44,312 nt of DNA from Mycobacterium sp. UM_CSW (GTDB lineage: Bacteria > Actinomycetota > Actinomycetes > Mycobacteriales > Mycobacteriaceae): NCBI RefSeq assembly GCF_000455205.1, contig NZ_AUWQ01000104.1:1-44312 (forward strand), written 5' to 3'. Each line of letters starts with the position of its first letter. The first letter of the stretch is position 1. The translations under genes were made by a program, and so were the position numbers. Under the pieces are notes generated by a model that worked only from the letters and a program-made list of their open reading frames with translations, searched no databases and was not told the origin of the DNA. Shown in pieces: positions 8,711-15,899 of this stretch.

Positions 8711-10303
8711 TCAGACCTCGGATAGCCGCTTACTCAGCTCTTCCATGGTGAGCAGGTTCCGCTGGTCATCGTTGAGGTAGGGGATCCCTATCCCGTACTC
8801 GGCCCACCGGTCGGCAACGCGGGACTCCAGTTGCGGATGGATCTTGTCGATCGGCGGGAAGTGCCGACCGCCCCACTCGGGCCGAGGTTCGAATTCCCAG
8901 CTGCGGGTGGCGTCGATCAGCACCCGGTGCCATTCCCCCGCACCGTATTTGGCCGCATCGTTCTTGGCTGGTGCGGTGGACGGGTCCAGCGGCGAGCCCA
9001 TCGATGGCCCATAGACGTGGATGTCGCCGACCCCGGCGTTCACCCGATACGACATTGCCCAGTCCAGCGCGACCGGGTCGTGGATGTCGACGTCTTCCTC
9101 CACGACCATCACGTTCTTGTGAAACCAGACCGCTCCACCGGTACCCCACAAGGCGGCGGCAATCTGCTGCGCATGACCTCGGTAGTTCTTGTGGATCTGA
9201 ACGTTCGTGTTTTGGCCGTTGCTGACCTCCGTCATCCATAAATCGGTGATGCCGCCGATTCCGAGGTCGTCGAGCGTGTTCCAGGTGATGGCCGAGCGCG
9301 CGAAATTGGTGATGCTGTCTTCGTTGTAGAAGCCGGGGCGGATTCCCTCGAGGGTGCCACGCAACACCGGGTCGTTGCGATGGGTGATCCGCGTGACCTT
9401 GAGAACGGGGTTCGGTGCGGCGCCCCCGATGAAGCCGGGGTATTCGGCAAACGGGCCTTCCATTTCGAAAGTGGCGGGGTCGGGGTCGATGAAGCCTTCC
9501 ACGACGATCTCAGCGCTCGCGGGTACAAGCAACGGCACCGTTTCGCAGGGCACCAAATCGACGGGGCGGCCCAGCAGCGCGCCCATCATGTCCCATTCGC
9601 ACACGGCTTTCGGGAACGGGCTGCCCGCGCAAAATCCGAGCACGTCGTGCCATCCGTAGACGACGGCGACCGGCATGGGCTCGGGTTTGTACTCAGACAT
9701 GTGGCCGCCCCAACCCTGGCTGGGCACCAGTAATTTCGCTATTTTGTCGCGGCCGACGATCATGCCGCGGTAGCAGCCGATGTTTTCGCGTCCGGTGTAC
9801 TTGTCCTGGGTGACCACACCGCAGAACGTGTCGATGTAGCGTCCGCCGTCCTCGCCATGCCACTTGGGCGCCGGAAATTGGAACAGGTCGATGTCGTCGC
9901 CTTCGAGGATGTTCTCCTTGACCGGCCCGGTCTCGACCACGCGGGGCAGGATCGGCTTCTTGAACGCCTCCCGCAGGTGACGCACGATGGCCGAGTCGCC
10001 GGTCCCTTCGGGTAGCCCCAGCATTAGCTGGACCTGGCGCCGATTGCCGATTGCGGATGTCAAAAGCTTGGTGCCTCGGGTGTTTTCATGCCCGATGATA
10101 TTTTCGAAGAGTAGCGCCGGACCGCCGAGGGCGAGGTTCGCGCGGGTGATCGCGCCGATCTCCTCGTTCCAGTCCACGGGGACGGTGACTCGTGCCAATT
10201 GGCCGGCGGCCTCCAGCGTCGCAATCCAACTGCGCTGGTCGGGCCCCGGGTCCTGGCCGTTCTGTGCCGCCGAGGTGTCCGTCAGTTCCGTTCCCGTGCT
10301 CAT
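8711..10303 (-). CDS. UbiD-family (prenylated-FMN-dependent) decarboxylase
   Basis: A 530-residue UbiD-type decarboxylase using prenyl-FMN made by the UbiX-like enzyme encoded 59 nt upstream. Catalytic-region motifs are ENIGCYRGMIVG (active-site Arg), EGPFAEYPGF (the conserved Glu pair of the Glu-Arg-Glu triad) and ITHRNDPVLRGT. The N-terminal WIATLEAAGQLARVTVPVDW is also typical. ATG 10301-10303 has GAGGAGC 5-6 nt upstream. UbiD enzymes catalyse reversible (de)carboxylation of aromatic, heteroaromatic or acrylic acids; the sequence alone does not tell which. Placement next to an intradiol dioxygenase cluster favours a hydroxybenzoate-like or heteroaromatic acid. Confidence 0.92.
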   Translation of the reverse strand: MSTGTELTDTSAAQNGQDPGPDQRSWIATLEAAGQLARVTVPVDWNEEIGAITRANLALGGPALLFENIIGHENTRGTKLLTSAIGNRRQVQLMLGLPEGTGDSAIVRHLREAFKKPILPRVVETGPVKENILEGDDIDLFQFPAPKWHGEDGGRYIDTFCGVVTQDKYTGRENIGCYRGMIVGRDKIAKLLVPSQGWGGHMSEYKPEPMPVAVVYGWHDVLGFCAGSPFPKAVCEWDMMGALLGRPVDLVPCETVPLLVPASAEIVVEGFIDPDPATFEMEGPFAEYPGFIGGAAPNPVLKVTRITHRNDPVLRGTLEGIRPGFYNEDSITNFARSAITWNTLDDLGIGGITDLWMTEVSNGQNTNVQIHKNYRGHAQQIAAALWGTGGAVWFHKNVMVVEEDVDIHDPVALDWAMSYRVNAGVGDIHVYGPSMGSPLDPSTAPAKNDAAKYGAGEWHRVLIDATRSWEFEPRPEWGGRHFPPIDKIHPQLESRVADRWAEYGIGIPYLNDDQRNLLTMEELSKRLSEV

Positions 10304-10362
10304 GTCGTGCTCCTCATTGGGGTAAATCTTTTTGTCTTACGGTTCTCGACGGTTGGCCGCGT

Positions 10363-11007
10363 TCACGGCCGGGTCGAAATCGATTCCAGTTCTGCGAGTA
10401 GCTCGTTGGCGTCCTTAAGTTGTTTGCCGCCGTTCGTTTCGACTGGCCGCTGATCGTCTTTCCAGCGGCTGATTAGACTGTGGTCGATCCCGAGCTGATC
10501 GACGACCCGGCCCACCACGTAGTCGGTGACCTCCGTGACCGATGTTGGCCGCGAGTAATAGGCCACCGTCGGGGGGAAGATCACGACCCCAAGGGTTGCC
10601 AGATAGTGCATGTTGTCCAGATGAATGGGGCTCAAGGGCGCCTCCCGCGCAACCAGCACCAGTCGGCGGCGTTCCTTGAGCGTCACATCGGCAGCCCGAG
10701 TGATCAGATTGTCGCTATATCCGACCCGGATAGCGCTCAACGTCTTCATGCTGCAAGGGCACACGACCATCCCATCTGTGCGGAACGAGCCACTCGAGAT
10801 GGCTGCCGCCAGATCGCGGGCGCTGTAGACGTGTGAGGCCAGCGCCCGCACTGCATCGACGCTGACGTCGGTTTCCAGCTTGATCGTGGCCCGGGCCCAG
10901 TCACTGAGGATGAGATGGGTCTCGACGCCCAGTTGCCCGAGAACCTCCAGCAGACGAACGCCGAGAGCGGCGCCCGTCGCGCCCGTAATCGCGACCACTA
11001 AACGCAT
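10363..11007 (-). CDS. UbiX-like flavin prenyltransferase
   Basis: A 214-residue flavoprotein that prenylates FMN to give the UbiD cofactor. The N-terminus VVAITGATGAALGVRLLEVL carries the FMN-binding Gly-Ala-Thr-Gly loop. Later conserved stretches are GMVVCPCSMKTLSAIRVGYSDNLITRAADV, LKERRRLVLVAREAPLS and GVVIFPPTVAYYSRP. The last ~25 residues (QRPVETNGGKQLKDANELL) extend slightly beyond the usual core. ATG 11005-11007 has GAGGAGGA 5 nt upstream. As the first gene of the unit, its promoter region (11008 onward) probably controls UbiX-UbiD-esterase-LLM expression. Confidence 0.92.
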   Translation of the reverse strand: MRLVVAITGATGAALGVRLLEVLGQLGVETHLILSDWARATIKLETDVSVDAVRALASHVYSARDLAAAISSGSFRTDGMVVCPCSMKTLSAIRVGYSDNLITRAADVTLKERRRLVLVAREAPLSPIHLDNMHYLATLGVVIFPPTVAYYSRPTSVTEVTDYVVGRVVDQLGIDHSLISRWKDDQRPVETNGGKQLKDANELLAELESISTRP

Positions 11008-11347
11008 GCGTCCTCCTCGGAGCCGGAAAGCGCTGAATTAGGTTCTCGGTGAAACGCGTCTTGGCTCCACTAACTGTCACACGCTCGTCTGTGCCCTGCC
11101 ATCACCCGCCGGGGGATGTTTACGCGGACCGAGAGGGATGAACTAAGCACCGACAACTCTGCGCAGCGACCCAGCGACTACTTTTTCGCAGGAGCAGCTA
11201 GCTAGTAGCTGTCGGGACCTGTGAGAAAGCGCCACCCGGCGGCAAACGGCGTTGGCAAATCCCTACCAACCTCAACGTCGCCCGTGATACAACCGCCAGC
11301 AGCACCCGACACACCAACAGCTCAAGACTCGACGGAACGGACAAATC
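11008..11347 (-). promoter_or_regulatory. Upstream region of the UbiX-UbiD unit, with 12-bp element at 11110-11121
   Basis: About 340 nt without a convincing gene. On the minus strand AAACATCCCCCG (11110-11121) lies 103 bp before the UbiX-like start. It differs at one base from the copy upstream of the amidohydrolase (6464-6475). The remainder up to 11347 may hold the 5' end of a decayed plus-strand gene. No regulator gene is adjacent, so a site for a distant regulator is the simplest guess. Confidence 0.4.
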
Positions 11348-11816
11348 ATGCATGCCGCAAGGAACTTCGCCGCAACCGTTCTCTTTCCGCCGGCCTAGCC
11401 AGCTCCTTCTTCAAGCCCTTCAGCGGCCACTTCGACGGCTCCCACACGCGGTGAATGGCCACTACGTCAAAACAGAAACCAACTCGGTGGGCCACTCTGT
11501 TGAAGACGACAGGTACATGACCCCGTGCGGCGACGGGTGTGCCAAAGTAAACATGGTGGGCGGAAACGGAGGTAATCAGACCTCGTCACAGGCCCGGTTC
11601 ATCAACGGCCAATGGGCAATGGACGTAACGAATCTCGCTGATCTTCGTATCGAGGCCACCGCGATCCGACCGTCGTCGCGAGCGCTCACTATTCGTGGAA
11701 TCCGAACACGCTCGCGGGCACGGGTCAAGTCACCTACAACACTACGGAACGTTGCGGACAATCGGGCATGCAAAACCAACTACACCGACAGCATCCAACT
11801 GAAGCCGGCGACCTGA
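11348..11816 (+). pseudogene. Decayed gene for a small mycobacterial secreted protein
   Basis: Protein-like fragments occur in all three plus frames in the correct order. MHAARNFAATVLFPPA (from 11348, frame 2) looks like a signal-peptide start. SSFFKPFSGHFDGSHTR follows in frame 1. VNGHYVKTETNSVGHS, YMTPCGDGCAKVNMVGG and ARFINGQWAMDVTNL are in frame 3. SAHYSWNPNTLAGTGQVTYN (about 11686-11745) is in another frame, and TNYTDSIQLKPAT ends at 11816 back in frame 3. The pattern Pro-Cys-Gly-Asp-Gly-Cys, Asn-Gly-Gln-Trp and Trp-x-Pro-x-Thr-Leu-Ala-Gly resembles a common family of short exported mycobacterial proteins of unknown function. At least three frameshifts and a stop are needed, so it is not expressed as one product. 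The family match is from memory. Confidence 0.6.
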
Positions 11817-11987
11817 CACCTAGCTCTTTGCTGCATCTCGGCAGCAGCAGCCCAGCTACGTAATCACCCTCCCCGGGCTGGACGACCGTGACCACGGTTT
11901 CACCCGCACCGGCCATGCGACCCACCTCCCGGACCTGTTTATACCGGTTTTCGACTTACGCGGGCACGCCGCCTGTTTCCCGCCCCG

Positions 11988-12473
11988 TCACCCCGAGAAC
12001 ACGGGCACGGTGATGCCGACCGCAGCGTTTTCGTCCGGCGTCGCCAGCCGGTAGCCGTACCGCCCCGCAACCTCGACGAAGCGCGCCACCTCTCGGGCGG
12101 TCGGTGGCGGCGAGCTCACCGGCCGGCCTACCTCGCGAAAAAATCTGCCCATGCGCGCCGTCGTGATGATCAGGTCGACTGCGGGTTCCTGCGAGACGTT
12201 GCGGTGCGCGTGCGGGACGTCGCCCGGCACCCGGACGTAATCTCCGGCGTGGGCATCGCGCCATTGAAGGCCGCCAGCTCCCTCGGCAAGCACCTGGTGG
12301 CTGCCCGCCAGGATGTAGAAATCCTCGAAGTCGTTGTGGCTGTGCAGTGGGACCACCACCCCGGGTGGGATGACCGCGCGCATGACGCAGAACTGCTCTT
12401 CCTCGGGCGGAGTCATGAACTCCACGACGGGTCCGAAGACTTCGACCGCTTCCGCAATGTTGGTTGTTGTCAC
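11988..12473 (-). CDS. Cupin-domain protein
   Basis: A 161-residue single-cupin protein. Motif 1 is PLHSHNDFEDFYILAG, giving the His-x-His-x(4)-Glu-type metal ligands. Motif 2 is GDYVRVPGDVPHAHRN. Small cupins of this type include dioxygenases, isomerases and sensors, so the reaction is undetermined. The start is GTG at 12471-12473 with TGAGGAC 6 nt upstream; longer starts in the same frame have no family-like sequence. It is the last of three co-oriented genes (HD, nitroreductase, cupin) and lies 43 nt from the nitroreductase stop. Confidence 0.8.
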   Translation of the reverse strand: MTTTNIAEAVEVFGPVVEFMTPPEEEQFCVMRAVIPPGVVVPLHSHNDFEDFYILAGSHQVLAEGAGGLQWRDAHAGDYVRVPGDVPHAHRNVSQEPAVDLIITTARMGRFFREVGRPVSSPPPTAREVARFVEVAGRYGYRLATPDENAAVGITVPVFSG

Positions 12474-12516
12474 GCTGTCCTCACGGTCCAGGCGACGGAA
12501 CGGTTCGGCCGCCGCA

Positions 12517-13221
12517 CTATCCGACCGCGGCCAATCCGGCTGTCGGCGCCTCTTGAGGCGACCACAGCGGCTCCGGCACCTCGACACCGAACGGCGCATC
12601 CCAGTGGTTGCGGGACGAAACCTCGTGCACGGGGCGGCGATTGGCGGCCACGCCCCACTTGCCCAGGGGATAGCCGAGGGTCAGCATGGCCGACATCTTC
12701 CAGCCCTCCTCGACGGGCACGCCCAGCATCTCGTTCACCTTGTCGCGGAAATTGTTGAGCACCATCGTCATGACGCCGCCGACGCCCTCGGCCCGGGCGG
12801 CGAGCAGGGCGCTCCAGATCGCGGGGTAGATGTTGGCGCCGCCAAGATCGTCGATCGCGAACACGAAGAGCAACAGGGGAACCTCGTCGAAGTGGTCGGC
12901 CAGGTAGTTGCCGGAGCCCTTGATCCGGCGCATCGTCTCGGCGTGAGCGGCGAGGTCCGCGCCGGGCCCCGGCACCACCATCGGTCCCTGCCCCGTGCTG
13001 AACTTCTCGTATTCGAGGGCGCGGGCCTGCCGGAACAGTTCGCCGAACTCGTGGATGAGTTGTGGATCGTCGACGGCGACAAAGTGCCAGCGTTGGGTGT
13101 TGCCGCCGTTGGGTGCCCGCACGGCCGCATCGAGAATGCGGGCCTGCACGTCCAGCGGGACCGGGTCCGGCCGCAACCGCCGCATCATCCTGGTGGTGTA
13201 CAGCGCCTCGTGGATTTCCAT
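12517..13221 (-). CDS. Nitroreductase-family FMN oxidoreductase
   Basis: A 234-residue FMN-dependent NAD(P)H oxidoreductase of the nitroreductase superfamily. Characteristic parts are YTTRMMRRLRPDPVP (phosphate-binding Arg-Arg), AAVRAPNGGNTQRWHFVAV, SALLAARAEGVGGVMTMV and the C-terminal GYPLGKWG followed by Arg/Pro residues. ATG at 13219-13221 is chosen because the GGGAG site lies about 8-12 nt upstream; an in-frame ATG 6 codons earlier (13239) overlaps the HD gene stop. It is 17 nt after the HD-domain gene, so these are cotranscribed. Substrates might be quinones, nitroaromatics or enones; none is indicated by sequence. Confidence 0.85.
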   Translation of the reverse strand: MEIHEALYTTRMMRRLRPDPVPLDVQARILDAAVRAPNGGNTQRWHFVAVDDPQLIHEFGELFRQARALEYEKFSTGQGPMVVPGPGADLAAHAETMRRIKGSGNYLADHFDEVPLLLFVFAIDDLGGANIYPAIWSALLAARAEGVGGVMTMVLNNFRDKVNEMLGVPVEEGWKMSAMLTLGYPLGKWGVAANRRPVHEVSSRNHWDAPFGVEVPEPLWSPQEAPTAGLAAVG

Positions 13222-13238
13222 TTGTCCGCTCCCTTCCA

Positions 13239-13889
13239 TTATTCGGGCCAATTGCTGTTGAGAACGAAGTCGACCATGTTCCCCGGCTTGAACGTGGGGT
13301 CGAAGTGCGCCAGCACGTCGGCGTTCATCGTCCCGAAAGTCGTGTCGGGGCGATGCTTCATGCCGTCGTTGAAGGCCGCCAGGATGCGGTTCTTGAAGTC
13401 CGGACGGGGATGGGCGGCGGTCACCGCGTCGACCGCTTCCGGGTCCAGGGCCTCGAGCCCCGCGCCGACCACGTCGGTCTTGACACCGGCTGCCAGCAAA
13501 GCGGTTACGGGGTCGAGGCGCGCGGGAACCTCGGGCGTCGAGTGCAGGGCGATGCCGAGCCAAACCTTGTCGGCGTCGGCCTGTCCGACGCCGTGCTCGA
13601 GCAGGAACTCACACGCCGCGTCGGCGCCGTCCATCTCGAAGCGCTGGGTCGACGTGCCGTAGCGCCCGGTGAGGCCCAGGTCGTGGAACATCGCGCCCAC
13701 GTACAGCAGCTCCGGGTCGGGCGAAAGGCCGAGCCGGAGCCCGTGCAGCGCGCCGAACAGGAACACCCGCCGTGAATGGTGGAAGAGGACGTCGTCTTCG
13801 ACGCTTCGGATGAAGTCGGTGGCGTCCCGGGCGACGGCGGTGTCGGGGATGACGATGCCGGCTATGGTCTCGATGGACTGGATTACCAT
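13239..13889 (-). CDS. HD-domain phosphohydrolase-like protein, copy 1
   Basis: A 216-residue HD-superfamily protein. The metal-site motif is present as HSRRVFLFGAL (about 38-48), then LLYVGAMFHDLGLT with the His-Asp doublet. A later WLGIALHSTPEVP and AAHPRPDFKNRILAAF are strongly conserved in its paralogue. ATG 13887-13889 is preceded by AAAGGAGA. The paralogue at 15120-15770 has exactly the same length and is about two-thirds identical by eye, and a third decayed copy lies at 15900-16235. HD proteins hydrolyse phosphate esters or nucleotides; related small HD proteins also include nitrile/cyanamide hydratase-like enzymes, so function is open. First gene of the HD-nitroreductase-cupin unit. 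Confidence 0.85.
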   Translation of the reverse strand: MVIQSIETIAGIVIPDTAVARDATDFIRSVEDDVLFHHSRRVFLFGALHGLRLGLSPDPELLYVGAMFHDLGLTGRYGTSTQRFEMDGADAACEFLLEHGVGQADADKVWLGIALHSTPEVPARLDPVTALLAAGVKTDVVGAGLEALDPEAVDAVTAAHPRPDFKNRILAAFNDGMKHRPDTTFGTMNADVLAHFDPTFKPGNMVDFVLNSNWPE

Positions 13890-13957
13890 GACCGCTTCTC
13901 CTTTGTGGACTAGGTCCATCTTCCGGCGCCGAGCGGCCATTCACCGGTGCCGTTCGT

Positions 13958-13981
13958 GCCCTCTTTCCCACAGAATCCGAC
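13958..13981 (-). promoter_or_regulatory. 24-bp conserved upstream element, HD copy 1
   Basis: On the minus strand the element starts GTCGGATTCTGTGGGA and continues AAGAGGGC. It matches 22 of 24 bases of the element at 15838-15861. Its near edge is 69 bp from the HD start codon, against 68 bp for the second copy, while the sequence between element and start codon has diverged. That selective conservation suggests a promoter or operator. No sigma-factor consensus is claimed. Confidence 0.55.
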
Positions 13982-14007
13982 GTCGGCGGCGGTATTCAGG
14001 CGGCCGG

Positions 14008-14706
14008 TCAAGCGGCGAGGATTGCCGTGGCGACCTCGTCGGGGTGGGTCAGCAATCCATTGTGCGTCCCGGGTACCACGACGGGCCGGACCCCGATCCG
14101 GGCGGCGGATTCGGCCGCCGGCCGCGGCATCGCCACATCGTCGGCGCCGGTGATGTAGGCCATCGGAATGCCGAGATCGGCCGCGCCGATGTCGAGGGCG
14201 CCAAGGAAGTAGCCGCCGGGCTGGAGCGTCAACAGATCGGCCACCAACCGCTGTAGGTCGGGCGAGACGCCTTGCATCAACTCCCGCTCGAGGTATGCCC
14301 TGGTCGCCCGGACGGCGCCCACCGGCGATTCCCTGATCGACCGCAGCGCCGACAGGCGCTGGTCGGGCGGGTTCTCGTCGATCAGTGACCGGCCGCGAAG
14401 CGGCACATGCCCGTTGTAGTAGACGAGTTTGTCGACACGCCCGGCCAGCACCCGCGCGGCGCCGGTGGCGGGAAAGCCGCCCCAACTGTGTGCGACCAAG
14501 ACGACGTTGCCCGCTGTCAGCCGTCGAACCTCCTGGGCAATGTGTTCGATCGCGTCTCGTAATTGGTACCCGGAAGGGTCGTCGCCGTCGTTCATTCCGG
14601 GCAGCGTCAGGGTGATAGCCCGGTGGCCCGCCGCGCGAAGCCGCTCGGCGACCGGTCGCCAGGACCACGCTCCATGCCAGGCGCCGGGGACCAGCACATA
14701 CGTCAC
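14008..14706 (-). CDS. Alpha/beta hydrolase (EstC/salicylate-esterase-like)
   Basis: A 232-residue compact alpha/beta hydrolase. The N-terminus VLVPGAWHGAWSWRPVAERL contains the oxyanion-loop sequence typical of EstC- and methylketone/salicylate-esterase-like plant and bacterial enzymes. The nucleophile elbow is VLVAHSWGGFPATG (Ser73). The acid is in YITGADDVAMPRP and the histidine in VVPGTHNGLLTHPDEVA. The start GTG 14704-14706 overlaps the TGA of the upstream FAD-oxidoreductase remnant as GTGA, so the two were once translationally coupled. With that partner broken, expression now depends on the remaining leader. Substrate unknown. Confidence 0.85.
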   Translation of the reverse strand: MTYVLVPGAWHGAWSWRPVAERLRAAGHRAITLTLPGMNDGDDPSGYQLRDAIEHIAQEVRRLTAGNVVLVAHSWGGFPATGAARVLAGRVDKLVYYNGHVPLRGRSLIDENPPDQRLSALRSIRESPVGAVRATRAYLERELMQGVSPDLQRLVADLLTLQPGGYFLGALDIGAADLGIPMAYITGADDVAMPRPAAESAARIGVRPVVVPGTHNGLLTHPDEVATAILAA

Positions 14707-15031
14707 CGAGGCAATGCAATTCGTGGTTTCGCGGCCATGCGAAACATGGTCGACGGGCGGTACAACTCCCTGCGAGGCCCGACCATGTTCATCATCCGCA
14801 GGAACCTCTGGACCATGGCTGGTCCAGAATCCCGGTCAGCCGGGCCGCCGAGATGTGCGGCAGACCTCCCTGCGGCACTCCGTGACGGGTGAGCGGTCCG
14901 TCCGCGAGAAGATCGCGTTTGACCACGGTCACGGTGTCGTAGAAATCGGCGAGCACCCGCGCCAGCAAACCGGTGATGCTGGCCCCGAGAACTATTGCAC
15001 TGCCTCTAGATTCGGACGAGTGCGTCGACAA
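14703..15031 (-). pseudogene. FAD-dependent oxidoreductase remnant with its central part deleted
   Basis: The N-terminal ~72 residues are recognisable: SAIVLGASITGLLARVLADF carries the dinucleotide-binding Gly-x-Gly-x-x-Gly-like loop, followed by VTVVKRDLLADGPLTRHGVPQG and LPHISAARLTGIL. The frame then stops at 14792. In an overlapping frame from about 14811 to 14703, MVQRFLRMMNMVGPRRELYRP continues to a TGA that overlaps the next start. This resembles the C-terminus of the same mycobacterial FAD-binding family, whose members are about 400-500 residues. Roughly three quarters of the gene is missing and the two ends are out of frame. The C-terminal match is from memory and less sure. Confidence 0.7.
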
Positions 15032-15072
15032 GCTGCCTCCTTGATTTCACCGACGGAACATTGCTGGCGTGG

Positions 15073-15100
15073 CGATGCGCCCGCGTAGGCGGGCGCATCG
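15073..15100 (-). terminator. Perfect 12-bp stem, 4-nt loop hairpin after HD copy 2
   Basis: CGATGCGCCCGC (15073-15084) and its exact complement GCGGGCGCATCG (15089-15100) enclose the loop GTAG. It lies 20 nt past the stop of the HD gene at 15120 and before the FAD-oxidoreductase remnant. A U-tract is absent, as in many mycobacterial intrinsic terminators. Confidence 0.7.
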
Positions 15101-15119
15101 GAATCGGAAGAATTGGCGC

Positions 15120-15770
15120 CTATTCGGGCCAGGTGTTGCCCAGAATGATGTCGACGAAGTTGTCGCGGGCGAACGTCGGGTCGAAGCGCTCGAGCACATC
15201 GGCGTTGACTGTGCCGAACGTGCTGTGCGGGCGGTGCTTCATGCCGTCGTTGAAGGCGGCCAGGATGCGGTTCTTGAAGTCCGGCCGGGGATGGGCGGCG
15301 GTGACGGCGGCGAGCGCGTCGGGCGACAGGTCGTCGCGGCCGATGCCCAGGACGTCGGTTTCGACACCCGCTGTGACCAAGGCGATTTCGGGCTCGAGGA
15401 ACTCGGGGATGCCGGGCGTGGTGTGCAGGGCGATGCCCAGCCACACCTTGTGGGCATCGGCCTCGTCGACGCCGTGCTGCAGCAGGAAATCGCGCGCCGC
15501 GTTGGCGCTGTCCACCTCGAAGCGCAGGGTGGACGTGCGGTAGCGCTCGGTCAGGCCGATGTCGTGAAACATCGCGCCGGCGTAGAGCAGTTCCAGGTCC
15601 GGTTGCAGCCCCCGGCGGCGGCCCTGCAGCGCGCCGAACAGGAAGACCCGGCGGGAATGGTCGAAGAGCAGATCGTCTTCGGCGTCGCGAATGTACTCGG
15701 TGACCTCGCGCACTAGCGGGGTGTCGGGTACGACGATGTCGGCGATGGTTTCCATCGGCTGAGTAAACAT
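15120..15770 (-). CDS. HD-domain phosphohydrolase-like protein, copy 2
   Basis: A 216-residue paralogue of the HD protein at 13239-13889. It conserves HSRRVFLFGAL, LLYAGAMFHDIGLTERY (His-Asp doublet), KVWLGIALHTTP and an identical AAHPRPDFKNRILAAFNDGMKHRP block. ATG 15768-15770 has AAAAGGAGA about 7 nt upstream. It appears to be transcribed alone: a perfect hairpin follows at 15073-15100. It shares the 24-bp upstream element with copy 1, so both are probably controlled together. Strong conservation of the C-terminal block suggests a substrate or partner interface. Biochemical role unknown. Confidence 0.85.
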   Translation of the reverse strand: MFTQPMETIADIVVPDTPLVREVTEYIRDAEDDLLFDHSRRVFLFGALQGRRRGLQPDLELLYAGAMFHDIGLTERYRTSTLRFEVDSANAARDFLLQHGVDEADAHKVWLGIALHTTPGIPEFLEPEIALVTAGVETDVLGIGRDDLSPDALAAVTAAHPRPDFKNRILAAFNDGMKHRPHSTFGTVNADVLERFDPTFARDNFVDIILGNTWPE

Positions 15771-15837
15771 GATCGCGTCTCCTTTTGTCTTGGGCTCATT
15801 CTGAGGCGATGCGCGAGTGCGCAACCGCGTCATATCA

Positions 15838-15861
15838 GCCATCTATCCCACAGAATCCGAC
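15838..15861 (-). promoter_or_regulatory. 24-bp conserved upstream element, HD copy 2
   Basis: Minus strand GTCGGATTCTGTGGGA followed by TAGATGGC, matching the copy at 13958-13981 in 22 of 24 positions, with the near edge 68 bp from the start codon. The spacing is the same as in copy 1 within one base. Confidence 0.55.
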
Positions 15862-15899
15862 ATGGACGGCAGAGTTTTTTGAGCAGGCAACACCATTCG

